Positions 7,709 to 17,694 of a DNA stretch of 64,000 nucleotides are shown piece by piece. Both the position numbers and the translations under genes were made by a program. Under the pieces are notes generated by a model. The model had not been told where the DNA came from, made no database searches, and worked only from the letters and a program-made list of their open reading frames with translations. The first letter of the stretch is position 1, and every line of letters starts with the position of its first letter. Source of the stretch: Thioalkalivibrio sp. XN8 (lineage in GTDB: Bacteria > Pseudomonadota > Gammaproteobacteria > Steroidobacterales > XN24); NCBI RefSeq assembly GCF_011058255.1, contig NZ_JAALFH010000034.1, positions 1 to 64,000 on the forward strand. The letters are read 5' to 3'.

Positions 7709-9507
7709 AACGCATCCTCCCACGGCTTGCTCAGGCGAATGGCGCCGAGAATGATCCCGACGAGGCTGTAGGTCTGAGGATAGTTGCCCCAGAGCTCGTC
7801 CGTGGCCACGTCGAGGTCTTCGGACAGCAGGCCGAGGCGGGTCCGGCGGCTGAGCATGTCCTCGAACAGCGCCCGCGCCTCGTCCTTGCGGCCGATCTCG
7901 GCCAGCGCGTTGATGTACCAGAAGGTGCAGATATTGAACGCGGTTTCCGGTTCGCCGAAGTCGTCGGCCTCGCCGTAGCGGAACATGTGTCCGCCGCGCA
8001 GCAGCTTGCGCCCGATGCAGTCCACGGTGCTGCGGAAACGGGGGTCGTCGCCCTGCAGGAAACCCAGGTCGCTGATCAACAGCATACTCGCGTCCAGGCT
8101 CTTGCCGCCGAAACTCTCGGTGAAGCAGCCCTGGTCCTCGTCCCAGGCGCGCTCGCAGATCACCGCATGGATCCGGTCGGCAGCGCTGCGCCATTCGTCT
8201 GCCTTTTCGGCCTCGCCGAGATGGGCGGAGATGCGCGCCAGCCGGTCACAGGCGGCCCAGCACATCATGCTGGAGAAGGTGTGCACGCGCGCGCGCCCCC
8301 GGTACTCCCAGATGCCCGCGTCAGGCTGGTCGAAGAGCTCGATCGCGCGGCGGCCGACCTGCTCGAGCAACTCGAACTGCTCCGCGCCGGCAGGGGCATT
8401 GAGACGCTCGTCGAAGAAAGCTTGCGCCGAGGACAGCACGACCGAGCCGTAGACATCGTTCTGCACCTGCTCGTAGGCCTGGTTCCCGACCCGCACCGGC
8501 CCCATGCCGCGGTAGCCCGGCAGGTGCGGGACTTCCGTCTCCGTCAGGTCGGTTTCGCCGCTGATGCCGTAGACCGGCTGCAGTCCGCGGCCGTCGCCGG
8601 CGGCCGTGACATTCAGGATCCAGCCGAGGTAGGCCTCCATCGTCCGGGTCGCGCCAAGCCGGTTCAGGGCGTGCACCACGAAGAAGCTGTCCCGCAGCCA
8701 GCAGTAGCGATAGTCCCAGTTCCGCCCCGTGGACGGGGCCTCCGGGATGGAGCTGGTGATGGCTGCAATAATTGCGCCGGTATCCTCGTAGGAACAGAGC
8801 TTCAGGGTGATTGCCGCCCGGATGACCGCTTCCTGCCACTCGAAAGGCACTGCCAGGCCGCGCACCCAGTCCTGCCAGTAGGCGCGGGTCTGCTCGAAAT
8901 GGTGGCGGCTGCCGCGGGAGACCGACTCGGGCAGGCTCTCGTCCGGGCCGAGGATGAAGCTCAGCGGCCGGGTCAGGCGGAACGGCCGCTCCTCGCGCAC
9001 ATGGGTGAGGGAGGCGTCGGTGGTCAGGCGCAGGGTCAGGTCCGGCAGCACGTAACGGATGTGGTTGCTGCCGAAAGTCTGGCGGGCATCTTCCCCGCCG
9101 TAGTGGCCGGCGGGACGCAGCCGCACGACGACCCGCGGCGCGCCCGCGACGGGCTCGAGATGACGCACGAACATGTAGGGATGGAAGGTGCGCTCGAACT
9201 GCTCGTAGCGCGGGGCGAAGTCCGTCAGCTTGACACAGCCGCCATGGCGGTCGTAGAGCCAGGTCTGCAGGATCGGCGTGTTCCTGATGTAGGCCTGCTC
9301 GGCATGGGCGAAATCCTCCAGCTCGATCTCGAACACGCCGCGCTCGACCTGCTCCTGGTCACCCATCATCAGGGCGCAGAACACCGGCTCCGCGTCAAAG
9401 CGCGGCATGCAGGACCAGACGTAGCGGCCGTGCCCGTCCACCAGGGCGCTGACCTGGCAGTTGCCGATCACGCCGAGTTCGAGGCTGCTTTCAGGACGCT
9501 GGTACAT
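7705..9507 (-). CDS. GH15 glycoside hydrolase (glucoamylase/trehalase type)
   Basis: 600-residue GH15 enzyme. Diagnostic segments are NWDYRYCWLRDSFF in the (alpha/alpha)6 barrel, HLPGYRGMGPVRVGN, QNDVYGSV and ETAFNICTFWYINAL. The N-terminal region is beta-rich. ATG 9507 is chosen because GGAG sits seven bases upstream; an ATG at 9528 would overlap otsB further. Family members hydrolyse alpha-glucosides, and some bacterial and mycobacterial members are trehalases. Its position inside a trehalose operon suggests trehalose turnover or use of a related glucan. It overlaps otsB by 17 bases and otsA by 4. Confidence 0.9.
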   Translation of the reverse strand: MYQRPESSLELGVIGNCQVSALVDGHGRYVWSCMPRFDAEPVFCALMMGDQEQVERGVFEIELEDFAHAEQAYIRNTPILQTWLYDRHGGCVKLTDFAPRYEQFERTFHPYMFVRHLEPVAGAPRVVVRLRPAGHYGGEDARQTFGSNHIRYVLPDLTLRLTTDASLTHVREERPFRLTRPLSFILGPDESLPESVSRGSRHHFEQTRAYWQDWVRGLAVPFEWQEAVIRAAITLKLCSYEDTGAIIAAITSSIPEAPSTGRNWDYRYCWLRDSFFVVHALNRLGATRTMEAYLGWILNVTAAGDGRGLQPVYGISGETDLTETEVPHLPGYRGMGPVRVGNQAYEQVQNDVYGSVVLSSAQAFFDERLNAPAGAEQFELLEQVGRRAIELFDQPDAGIWEYRGRARVHTFSSMMCWAACDRLARISAHLGEAEKADEWRSAADRIHAVICERAWDEDQGCFTESFGGKSLDASMLLISDLGFLQGDDPRFRSTVDCIGRKLLRGGHMFRYGEADDFGEPETAFNICTFWYINALAEIGRKDEARALFEDMLSRRTRLGLLSEDLDVATDELWGNYPQTYSLVGIILGAIRLSKPWEDAF

Positions 9508-10255
9508 GGATGGACTCCGTGCTTGCATTGAGCCAGTCGCGCACGGCCGCCACGTCCGTGGCGACGATGTGCGCGGCGCTGCCGTCGCGCGGCGGCCCGA
9601 CGCGGATCGACAGGCCGGCCCGGGCGTTGACGGCCCGAAAGCCGTCCTCGTCGGTCAGGTCGTCGCCCACGAAAACCGGCCGGCGCCCGGCGAAGGGCGC
9701 CTCCTCGAGGAAGGCCAGTATGGCGGTGCCCTTGTCCTGGCCCGACGGCTTGAGCTCGAGCACCATCTTGCCGCGCTGGACGTGAAAGTCCGTGCCGGCG
9801 GCCTGCTCGGCGAGCGCCATGTGGCGCTCGCACTCCGCGGCCAGTGCCGGGGCGTTGCGGTAATGCAGGGCCAGTGCGGCGCCCTTGTCCTCCAGCAGCA
9901 GGCCCGGGGCGGACTGGACGAAGCCGACCAGCTCGGCGCGCGCCGCCGCGATCCGGTCGGCGTAACCCGCGGGATAGTGGACGCGCCCGTCCGCATCCCG
10001 GCGCTCGAGGCCGTGCAGGCCCGCGGCCGGCAGGCACAGGGGCGCGAAGATCCGGTCGATGCTGGCGATCGAGCGGCCGCTCACCAGCGCCAGCGCGCCG
10101 TCCAGCGCGCGTGCGGTGGTCGCCAGGGATCGTCGCAGTTCCGGCTCGGCCCGCACCTCGTCCGGGTGGCGCTCGATGTCCACCAGCGTGCCGTCGACGT
10201 CGAGGAACAGGGCCCAGCGGCGGTCCCACGCGGGCAGGGTGGCCGTCATTTCCAT
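9491..10255 (-). CDS. otsB: Trehalose-6-phosphate phosphatase
   Basis: 254-residue HAD-superfamily phosphatase converting trehalose-6-phosphate to trehalose. The nucleophile motif LFLDVDGTLV lies near 15-24, SGR marks motif II, and GDDLTDEDGF is the C-terminal Mg2+-binding motif. ATG 10255 puts the HAD motif at the usual distance; ATG 10249 is also possible, and an upstream in-frame start would run into the plsB promoter. First gene of the trehalose operon and divergent from plsB. Confidence 0.93.
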   Translation of the reverse strand: MEMTATLPAWDRRWALFLDVDGTLVDIERHPDEVRAEPELRRSLATTARALDGALALVSGRSIASIDRIFAPLCLPAAGLHGLERRDADGRVHYPAGYADRIAAARAELVGFVQSAPGLLLEDKGAALALHYRNAPALAAECERHMALAEQAAGTDFHVQRGKMVLELKPSGQDKGTAILAFLEEAPFAGRRPVFVGDDLTDEDGFRAVNARAGLSIRVGPPRDGSAAHIVATDVAAVRDWLNASTESIHVPAS

Positions 10256-10314
10256 GCGCCAAGGGTACTGGCGGCGCGCGCCGATTACCAAGCAGGGGCG
10301 CCGGCGAGTCGCCG

Positions 10315-10343
10315 CTGACGCGGACCCGCCGGGCGGGTACACT
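10315..10343 (+). promoter_or_regulatory. Candidate sigma70-type promoter of plsB
   Basis: CTGACG at 10315-10320 and TACACT at 10338-10343, separated by 17 bases, each matching four of six consensus positions. The predicted start of transcription (about 10350) is only a few bases before the plsB ATG at 10354, so the mRNA would have almost no leader. Confidence 0.4.
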
Positions 10344-10353
10344 CGCTGGCCTC

Positions 10354-12810
10354 ATGTACCCATGGCACGGAATCTGGCGGCTCTCGCTCTGGCTCACGAG
10401 GAAGCTGCTGTTCCTCTGGGTGCGCACGCGCACGCTCGAGACGCAGCTGGAGCGGGTGGGGGCGCTCGCCGGGACGCCGGTCTGTTACGTGCTGGAGCAT
10501 CCCGGCATGGCGGACATGGCGGTGCTGGAGCAGGAGTGTATCCGGCACGGGCTGCCGCGCCCGAGCGCGGGCCTGGTGCTCGGCGAGCTGCGGGAATGGC
10601 GTGCCGTCGCCTACCTGCGCCGCAAGCCGCGCCGCAGCCGCAAGGGCAAGCCGGGCCGGCTGGAGCGGCTGGCGGCCGCGGTGCAGGCGGGCCAGGTGCA
10701 GGACGTCGCGGTGGTGCCGGTCTCGATCTTCTGGGGCCGCTCGCCGGACAAGGAGCGGGGGCTGTTCCAGCTGCTGTTCTCCGAAGGCTGGGCGCTGGTC
10801 GGCCGCCTGCGCAAGCTGTTCATGATCATTTTCCACGGCCGCAACGTGCTGGTGCAGTTCAGCGAGCCGGTGATGCTGTCGCAGCTGGTCGAGCAGGGGC
10901 CCAACCCGGCGCTGGTCGCCCGCAAGCTCGGCCGGGTGCTGCGGGTGCACTTCCGTCGCCTGCGCATCGCCACGATCGGGCCGGACCTGTCGCACCGGCG
11001 CACGCTGCTGAATCAGGTGGTGAACTCGGAGTCGGTGCGGCGCGCCATCCGGCGCTACAGCGAGGCCAACAAGCAGCCGATGCACAAGTCGGTGCAGCGG
11101 GCGCGGCGCTACGCCAACGAGATTGCGGCCAACTACAGCTACACCACGGTGCGCATCGGCGAGCGGGTCCTGACCTGGCTGTGGAACCGCCTCTACGACG
11201 GCATCGAGGTCAGCGGCGTCGACCGCCTCAAGGCCGTCTCGGAGGGCAACGAGGTCATCTACGTGCCCTGCCACCGCAGCCACATCGACTACCTGCTGCT
11301 GTCCTACGTGGTGTACCAGAACGGCCTGGTGCCGCCGCACATCGCGGCCGGCGTCAACCTCAACCTGCCGGTGATCGGGCCGATCCTGCGCACCGGCGGC
11401 GCGTTCTTCATGCGCCGCAGTTTCCGTGACGACCCGCTGTACGCGGCCGTGTTCCGGCGTTACTTCGCCCTCAACCTGGCCAAGGGCGTGGCCATGGAGT
11501 ATTTCATCGAGGGTGGCCGCAGCCGCACCGGCCGCCTGTTGCCGGCCAAGCCGGGCATGCTCGCGATGACGGTACGCGCCTACCTGCGCGAGCCGGTGCG
11601 TCCGGTCGTGTTCGTGCCGGTCTATTTCGGTTACGAGCGCCTGTTCGAGGGGCGCTCCTATGTCTCGGAGCTGTCGGGCCGGCCGAAGGAAAAGGAGACC
11701 GTGCTCGGCGTGCTCAAGGCGATCCGCCAGCTGCGCCGCGAGTTCGGCCGCGTGCACGTGAACTTCGGCGAGCCGTTCTTCCTCGACGAGATGTTGCAGC
11801 GACACCGGCCCGGCTGGCGCGAGGAGCCGGTCGAGGAAGACGAGCGCCCGGGCTGGACCGGTCCGGTGGTGGAGCAGCTCGGCGAAGAGATTCTCGAGCG
11901 CATCAACGCGGCGGCCGCGGTGAGCCCGGTGAACCTGCTGGCCATGGTCCTGCTGGCGACGCCGCGGCAGAGCATGGTGGAGCAGCCGCTGGTGCGCCTG
12001 CTGGAACTGTTCGCCGACATGCTGCGCCAGGCGCCCTACGATCCGGCCGTGACGGTCACGAGCAAGGGCGGCGCGGAGATGATCGCCTATGGCGAGCGTC
12101 TCGGCCTGCTCGAGCGCCGTCCCCACCGGCTGGGCGACATCATCTCGCTGGCGCCGCAGGAAGCGCTGCTCGCGACCTACTTCCGCAACAACGTCACGCA
12201 CCTGTTCGCGATCCCCTCGCTGGTCGCCTGCTGCTTCATCGACAAGCCGGTGCAGGCGGTGGGGCGCGTCCGCGGCCTGGCGCGCATGGTCTACCCCTAC
12301 CTTGGCGGCGAGCTGTTCCTGCGCTGGGCCCCGGAGCAGGTGGATGCCGAGGTGGACCGCGTGATCGAACTGATGGCGGAACGGGGTTTGCTGCGGCGCG
12401 ACAACGAGGGCGACGAGCCCTGCCTCCGCCGGCCCGAGCCGCATACGCCCGAGGCGATCCAGATGTGGCTGCTGGCGCAATGCTCGGTGCAGACACTGGA
12501 ACGGTTCTACATGACCGCGGCCCTGCTGGCGAAGCACGGCTCCGGCACGCTGCGCCCGGCGCAGCTGGAGGACCTGTGCCACCTGATGGCGCAGCGCATG
12601 TCGATGTTGTTCCAGTTCAGCGCGCCGGAGTTCTTCGACAAGAGCCTGTTCCGGGGTTTCATCGGCCGACTGCGCGAGAACGGCGTGTTGCGCACCGACG
12701 AGACCGGCCTGCTCGTGTTCGACCAGCGCCTGGTGCGAGCCATGGAAGACGCCCGCCAGTTTCTCGGCGACCGCCTGCGTAACGACGTCCTGCAGGCGAT
12801 GAATCTCTGA
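10354..12810 (+). CDS. plsB: Glycerol-3-phosphate 1-O-acyltransferase
   Basis: 818 residues, close to the usual ~807 of PlsB. It performs the first acylation of glycerol-3-phosphate in phospholipid synthesis at the inner membrane. The acyltransferase block is clear: PCHRSHIDYLLLSY (HX4D motif) near residue 308, then GGAFFMRRSF, IEGGRSRTGR and VPVYFGYERL. The N-terminal ~280 residues and a long helical C-terminal region are as in PlsB. ATG 10354 follows a plausible promoter; a longer in-frame extension to 9844 is antisense to otsB and is rejected. Confidence 0.96.
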   Translation: MYPWHGIWRLSLWLTRKLLFLWVRTRTLETQLERVGALAGTPVCYVLEHPGMADMAVLEQECIRHGLPRPSAGLVLGELREWRAVAYLRRKPRRSRKGKPGRLERLAAAVQAGQVQDVAVVPVSIFWGRSPDKERGLFQLLFSEGWALVGRLRKLFMIIFHGRNVLVQFSEPVMLSQLVEQGPNPALVARKLGRVLRVHFRRLRIATIGPDLSHRRTLLNQVVNSESVRRAIRRYSEANKQPMHKSVQRARRYANEIAANYSYTTVRIGERVLTWLWNRLYDGIEVSGVDRLKAVSEGNEVIYVPCHRSHIDYLLLSYVVYQNGLVPPHIAAGVNLNLPVIGPILRTGGAFFMRRSFRDDPLYAAVFRRYFALNLAKGVAMEYFIEGGRSRTGRLLPAKPGMLAMTVRAYLREPVRPVVFVPVYFGYERLFEGRSYVSELSGRPKEKETVLGVLKAIRQLRREFGRVHVNFGEPFFLDEMLQRHRPGWREEPVEEDERPGWTGPVVEQLGEEILERINAAAAVSPVNLLAMVLLATPRQSMVEQPLVRLLELFADMLRQAPYDPAVTVTSKGGAEMIAYGERLGLLERRPHRLGDIISLAPQEALLATYFRNNVTHLFAIPSLVACCFIDKPVQAVGRVRGLARMVYPYLGGELFLRWAPEQVDAEVDRVIELMAERGLLRRDNEGDEPCLRRPEPHTPEAIQMWLLAQCSVQTLERFYMTAALLAKHGSGTLRPAQLEDLCHLMAQRMSMLFQFSAPEFFDKSLFRGFIGRLRENGVLRTDETGLLVFDQRLVRAMEDARQFLGDRLRNDVLQAMNL

Positions 12811-13053
12811 GTTCACCCGCGCGTTTTTTTGCTGCGGCGCAATGCGCGACCCCCGCCGCCGCGATCCTGCGCTCGCCTCGTCTTGGTATCCGCGCAACAG
12901 CCTTTATCGCGGGCGCGGCCTTTCGCACCTGCAATTGATCCAAGATGTTGTTTTCGGCGCACGAATTCTGTAAGAGTAGCGGGACGCACCGGCACGGGCC
13001 GGTGGCGGGCAACGTGCGAGACACATTCAAGACAAAGAACCGGGGAGTCCTTA

Positions 13054-15138
13054 ATGAGCGCGCAACCCTCCAGGGCCCGTCCGAGTAACGGACGACTCCT
13101 GGCGACCGCAATCGCGGCCGCTTTTGCTGCAAGCTACGCCGGGCCTGCATCGGCAGTGCCAATCCAAACTGAGAACTGGTCAGGCAGCTGGGACACCACG
13201 GTGACGCTCGGCGCACTGTGGCGTGTCCAGAGCACTGACTGCCGGCTCGTCGCCAATGCCAACGGCGGCTGCGGCCGCAGCGCCAACGGCGACGACGGCA
13301 CCCTCAACTACGGCAACGGCCTGGTGTCGAACGCACTTCGGGTGACGTCCGAGATGGAGCTGCGGTTCCGGGACTCCTGGGGCTTCTTCGTCCGGGGCAC
13401 CGGCTTCACCGACTGGGAGGTCGGCGACACGCTGCGCACGGAACTGTCCGATGCGGCCAGGGATGAAGTCGAAGAGGATATCGAGCTGCTCGACGCCTTC
13501 GTCTTCGTGCCCTTCGAGCTCGGCAGCTGGCCCGCCGAGTTCCGCGTCGGCCAGCAGGTGATCAACTGGGGCGAAAGCACGTTCATCCAGGGTGGTATCA
13601 ACATCACCAATCCCTTCAACGTCGCCCAGCTGCGTGTGCCGGGCGCCGAGCTGCGCGAGGCGCTGGTGCCGCAGGGCATGGCGTCCCTCAGCTTCTCGCC
13701 GACGCTCAACACCAGCATCGAGGCGTACTACCAGTACCAGTGGGAAAAGGTCGAGCCGGACCCGGCCGGCAGCTACTTCTCCACCAACGATTTCGCCACC
13801 AAGGGCGGCACGCACGTGATGCTCGGCTTCGGCGCGTGGGGCGACCTGGGCACGGACTTCTCACCGCTGGGCGGGAGCTTCGACCCCGATTTCAACTTCG
13901 TGCCCCGCGGCGCGACCAGCGAGCCGGACGACGGGGGCCAGTACGGCCTCGCCTTCCGCTACTTCGCCGAGAACTTCATGGGCGGCATGGAGTTCGGCGC
14001 CTACTACATTCGCTACCACAGCCGGTTGCCGCTGCTGAACGGCCTGACCGGCACGCAGGCCGGGCTGGGCAATGCCGCAGCGGTCGCAACGGCGGCCCAG
14101 GCGACCGCGATCGGCCTCGCTTCCGGCCTGTCCTTCGACGCGGCGGTGAACACCGCCACGGCGCAGGCGCTGGCCACGGCGGCGAACCTGGGCGGCGACA
14201 TCACCGAGGCCAGGGTTCGCGACCGCGCCATCGTGGCCGGGAACGTGTTCCTGGGCAATGCCGCGGCGCTATCGCCGCTGGCGAGCTCCTTCGCCTCCGA
14301 CGAGCTGGCGCAGACGTCGCGCTACACCGTGCTCTACCCTGAGGACCTCGACCTGTGGGGCTTCAGCTGGAGCGGCTACCTCTTCAACACCGGCATCGCC
14401 TGGCAGGGCGAGGTGTCCTACAGGCCCGACGCCCCGTTCCAGGTGGACGATGTGGAGCTGCTGTTCGCGGCGCTCTCGCCGCTGGACGGCCTGAGCCCGA
14501 ACCCGAACCTGTGCCCGACCAACCCGAACGGCGCCGTCGGCGCGCTCGGCTGCTTCAACCAGCTGGGTCCGTACGGGCTGAACCAGGTCATCGACGGCGT
14601 GGTGGAGCTCGACGCCTGGCAGGCCCAGACGACCTTCACCTACCTGTCGGGCCCGGCCCTGTGGGCGGACACGGGCGCCTTCGTGCTGGAAGTGGGCATG
14701 AACTACGTGCCCGACCTGCCCGACACCAACACCGGCGGCCCGAACGGCGTCGGCCTGCGGCTGGAAGGTCCGGGCACGGTGATCTCGGGCAACGCCGCCC
14801 TGGCCAGTTCACATTTCGGCGAGGTGGATCCGCGCAGCGCCTTCCCGAGCAAGACCTCCTGGGGTTATCGCTTGCGCGGCGCGCTGATCTACAACAACGC
14901 GATCGGCCCCTGGACGATGTCGCCAGTCGTAGGCTGGAGCCACGACGTCAACGGCGTCTCGCCCGGTCCCGGCGGCAACTTCATCGAGGACCGCACTTCG
15001 TTGTCCGTGTCCCTGAAGGGCACGCTCCGCAACAAGTACGAAGTGGAACTGGGCTATGCCCAGTTCGGCGGCGCCGGCAGGTACAACCAGACCAACGACC
15101 GCGACTTCATTTCGCTCACGGGCAAGGTCTCGTTCTAA
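13054..15138 (+). CDS. DUF1302 family outer-membrane protein
   Basis: 694 residues with a signal peptide ending near GPASAVP, and a GGGGAG-like ribosome site before ATG 13054. The body is beta-rich with alternating aromatic and polar residues and ends in phenylalanine (TGKVSF), typical of an outer-membrane barrel. An Ala-rich insert lies around residues 335-400. This is the DUF1302 pattern. The gene heads a cluster with DUF1329, a Ycf48-like protein and an MMPL transporter, a combination recurrent in gammaproteobacteria. The biochemical role is not established; transport of a hydrophobic compound across the envelope is inferred. Confidence 0.88.
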   Translation: MSAQPSRARPSNGRLLATAIAAAFAASYAGPASAVPIQTENWSGSWDTTVTLGALWRVQSTDCRLVANANGGCGRSANGDDGTLNYGNGLVSNALRVTSEMELRFRDSWGFFVRGTGFTDWEVGDTLRTELSDAARDEVEEDIELLDAFVFVPFELGSWPAEFRVGQQVINWGESTFIQGGINITNPFNVAQLRVPGAELREALVPQGMASLSFSPTLNTSIEAYYQYQWEKVEPDPAGSYFSTNDFATKGGTHVMLGFGAWGDLGTDFSPLGGSFDPDFNFVPRGATSEPDDGGQYGLAFRYFAENFMGGMEFGAYYIRYHSRLPLLNGLTGTQAGLGNAAAVATAAQATAIGLASGLSFDAAVNTATAQALATAANLGGDITEARVRDRAIVAGNVFLGNAAALSPLASSFASDELAQTSRYTVLYPEDLDLWGFSWSGYLFNTGIAWQGEVSYRPDAPFQVDDVELLFAALSPLDGLSPNPNLCPTNPNGAVGALGCFNQLGPYGLNQVIDGVVELDAWQAQTTFTYLSGPALWADTGAFVLEVGMNYVPDLPDTNTGGPNGVGLRLEGPGTVISGNAALASSHFGEVDPRSAFPSKTSWGYRLRGALIYNNAIGPWTMSPVVGWSHDVNGVSPGPGGNFIEDRTSLSVSLKGTLRNKYEVELGYAQFGGAGRYNQTNDRDFISLTGKVSF

Positions 15139-15158
15139 GAATTCGAGGAGAGTCAGAC

Positions 15159-16538
15159 ATGACACGCAACAGAATCAAGCAGGCCCTGGCAGCGCTGGCG
15201 CTGGTCGGGCTTGCCGCGCCGGCGGCGGCCCAGGGCCTTTCTCCTGCCGAGGTGGCGCGCCTGGGCAACGACCTCACCCCGCTGGGTGCGATTCGCGCCG
15301 GCAACGAAGCCGGCACCATTCCCGAGTGGACGGGCGGCATTCGGAGCGCGGCCGAGGCCGGGTTCCCGGACTTCCAGTCCGGCGGCCATCACCCGGATCC
15401 CTTCGCCGACGACAAGCCGCTGTTCCGCATCACGGCGGCCAACATGGATGAGTACGCCGACATCCTCACCGAGGGCCACAAGGCCATGTTCCGGGCCTAT
15501 CCGGAGTACTTCATGGAGGTGTACCCGACCCGGCGCAGCGCGGCGGTGCCGGAGCGCATCTACGATGCCACCAAGCGTATTGCGCCCAACATGCGCCTGA
15601 TCGAGGGCGGCAACGGTTTCAGCGGCGGCGCCGAGGGCATTCCCTTCCCGGTTCCGCAGAACGGGCTCGAGGCGATCTGGAACCACATCGTGCGCTATCG
15701 CACCGACAGTGCCCGCCGCACCATCGGCCAGGCGCCGGTGACCCGTGACGGCAACTACACCATGGTGATGTTCACGGACGAGTATCTCGGCGCCTATGGT
15801 CTCGAGGGCGCCAAGGAAGAGGAGCTCGACAACGTCATCGTCTACTTCAAGCAGACCGTGACGGCCCCGGCCCGCCTGGCCGGCGAGGTGCTGCTGGTAC
15901 ACGAGACGCTGAACCAGGCCAAGGAGAACCGCAAGGCGTGGCTGTACAACCCGGGCCAGCGCCGCGTGCGCCGGGCGCCGAACGTCGCGCACGACAACCC
16001 GCGCACGGCCTCGGACGGCCTGGCCACCTCGGACCAGCTCGATATCTTCAACGGCAGCCCGGAGCGCTATAACTGGGAGCTGGTCGGGCGCAAGGAAATG
16101 CTGATCCCGTACAACAGCTACAAGCTGCACAGCAACAAGCTGAAGTACGACGACATCCTCAAGCCGCTGCACATCAACCAGGCCCATGCGCGCTACGAGC
16201 TGCACCGGGTGTGGGTGGTGGATGCGACCGTCAAGGAAGGCACGCGCCACGTCTACAAGCGGCGCACCTTCTACATCGACGAGGATTCCTGGCAGGCCAT
16301 GGTCGTCGATTGCTACGACAACCGCGACCAGATCTGGCGCGTGCAGGAAGCGCATTCGATCAACTACTACGACGTGCCAAGCTTCTGGACGACGCTCGAG
16401 CTGACCATGGACCTGCAGTCCGGTCGTTACCTGGCCATCGGCCTCAATAACGAGGAGCCGGTGACCTACGACTTCAGCCCGAACTACACGCCGGAAGACT
16501 TCGCGCCGGCGATCCTGCGCCGGTCGGGCGTCCGCTAG
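15159..16538 (+). CDS. DUF1329 family periplasmic protein
   Basis: 459 residues with a cleavable signal peptide (AAPAAAQG). The mature protein has the LolB/outer-membrane-lipoprotein-sorting-like features of DUF1329: NGFSGGAEGIPFPVPQNG, YNPGQRRVRRAPNVA and YKLHSNKLKYDDILKP. GAGGAG lies nine bases before ATG 15159. It follows the DUF1302 gene by 20 bases and is surely co-transcribed. Likely a periplasmic partner carrying a lipid-like substrate between the MMPL transporter and the DUF1302 barrel; that role is inference from fold and context. Confidence 0.88.
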   Translation: MTRNRIKQALAALALVGLAAPAAAQGLSPAEVARLGNDLTPLGAIRAGNEAGTIPEWTGGIRSAAEAGFPDFQSGGHHPDPFADDKPLFRITAANMDEYADILTEGHKAMFRAYPEYFMEVYPTRRSAAVPERIYDATKRIAPNMRLIEGGNGFSGGAEGIPFPVPQNGLEAIWNHIVRYRTDSARRTIGQAPVTRDGNYTMVMFTDEYLGAYGLEGAKEEELDNVIVYFKQTVTAPARLAGEVLLVHETLNQAKENRKAWLYNPGQRRVRRAPNVAHDNPRTASDGLATSDQLDIFNGSPERYNWELVGRKEMLIPYNSYKLHSNKLKYDDILKPLHINQAHARYELHRVWVVDATVKEGTRHVYKRRTFYIDEDSWQAMVVDCYDNRDQIWRVQEAHSINYYDVPSFWTTLELTMDLQSGRYLAIGLNNEEPVTYDFSPNYTPEDFAPAILRRSGVR

Positions 16539-16623
16539 CCGGGGAGGGCCGGGGCGCCGACCGCGTCCCGGCCCGCCGCCCTGGCGGGATTCATCAAGAC
16601 TGCAACCTGGGGGCGCAGCGCTT

Positions 16624-17691
16624 TTGTCCAGACTCGTGCATGGCCTGCTGATCGGCCTCCTGCTGGCGGCTTTTTCCGTCCCGGCCCGAGCCGTTTGCGA
16701 GGACCCGGTTCCCGAGGGCGAGTGGTCCGTCCTGATGCCGCTCGCGTCCCAGTCGCTGATGCTCGACATCGGCCAGGCCGGCGATGACCTGGTGGTGGTC
16801 GGCGAGCGCGGCCACGTACTGATCAGCCATGACCAGGGCGTGACCTGGGAACAGCAGCGCACGCCCACGCGCACGCTGCTCACCGCGGTCTGGTTCCATG
16901 ACCGGCAGCTGGGCTGGGCCGTCGGGCACGACGCGGTCATCCTGCGCACCGAGGACGGCGGCGAGAACTGGTGCCGCGTGCACTTCGCGCCCGAGCTCGA
17001 ATTCCCCCTGTTCGATGTCTGGTTCGCCGACGAGAGCAACGGCTTCGCGGTCGGCGCCTACGGTTACTTCCTGCGCACCTCCGACGGCGGCACGACCTGG
17101 GAGGAGGAGATGCTGGAGCTGGTCGAGCCCGAGCCCGAGTCCGTGGACGAGGCGGTTGAGCAGGGCGGCGAAACCGACGATTACGCCAGCGAGGACGACT
17201 GGGAGGACGACCTGCCGGCCGACCTGCACATGAATCGCATCGTCAGCGACGCCAGGGGCCGGCTGTACATCATGGCGGAAGCCGGTACGGTGTTCCGTTC
17301 CGGCGACCAGGGCTATACCTGGACGGCGCTGGCGCCGCCCTACGACGGCTCCTTCTTCGGCGGCGTCACGCCCGACGACGAGTCGCTGCTGGTGTTCGGG
17401 CTGCGCGGCAACATGTTCCGTACCTGGGACGGCGGCGAGACCTGGAGCGCCGTCCGCCTGCCGGTGGACACCTCGCTGTTCGGCGGCGCGCGCCTGGCCG
17501 ACGGCAGTGTGCTGGTCGTCGGTACGGCGGGCGTGATGTTATACAGCCGCGAGGGCGGGAGTTTCAGCCTCCACCAGCGGGGAGACCGGAAGGCGCTGAT
17601 GTCCGCCTTCGGCCTGGATGACGGCACCGTGATCGTGATCGGCGAGCCGGGCGTGGAACGCCTCGACCGCCGCGCCGAAGGGATGGAGTAA
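16624..17691 (+). CDS. Ycf48/BNR-repeat periplasmic protein
   Basis: 355 residues, signal peptide ending near VPARAVC. The body is a beta-propeller built from Asp-box repeats; five S/T-x-D-x-G-x-T-W units are seen (HDQGVTWEQQ, EDGGENWCR, SDGGTTWEEE, GDQGYTWTAL, WDGGETWSAV). An acidic insert (about residues 163-195) sits between repeats 3 and 4. Start taken as TTG 16624 with GGGGGC upstream; GTG 16636 is an alternative. The stop is three bases before the MMPL gene. Probably an assembly or docking factor for the transporter complex. Confidence 0.82.
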   Translation: MSRLVHGLLIGLLLAAFSVPARAVCEDPVPEGEWSVLMPLASQSLMLDIGQAGDDLVVVGERGHVLISHDQGVTWEQQRTPTRTLLTAVWFHDRQLGWAVGHDAVILRTEDGGENWCRVHFAPELEFPLFDVWFADESNGFAVGAYGYFLRTSDGGTTWEEEMLELVEPEPESVDEAVEQGGETDDYASEDDWEDDLPADLHMNRIVSDARGRLYIMAEAGTVFRSGDQGYTWTALAPPYDGSFFGGVTPDDESLLVFGLRGNMFRTWDGGETWSAVRLPVDTSLFGGARLADGSVLVVGTAGVMLYSREGGSFSLHQRGDRKALMSAFGLDDGTVIVIGEPGVERLDRRAEGME

Positions 17692-17694
17692 AGC

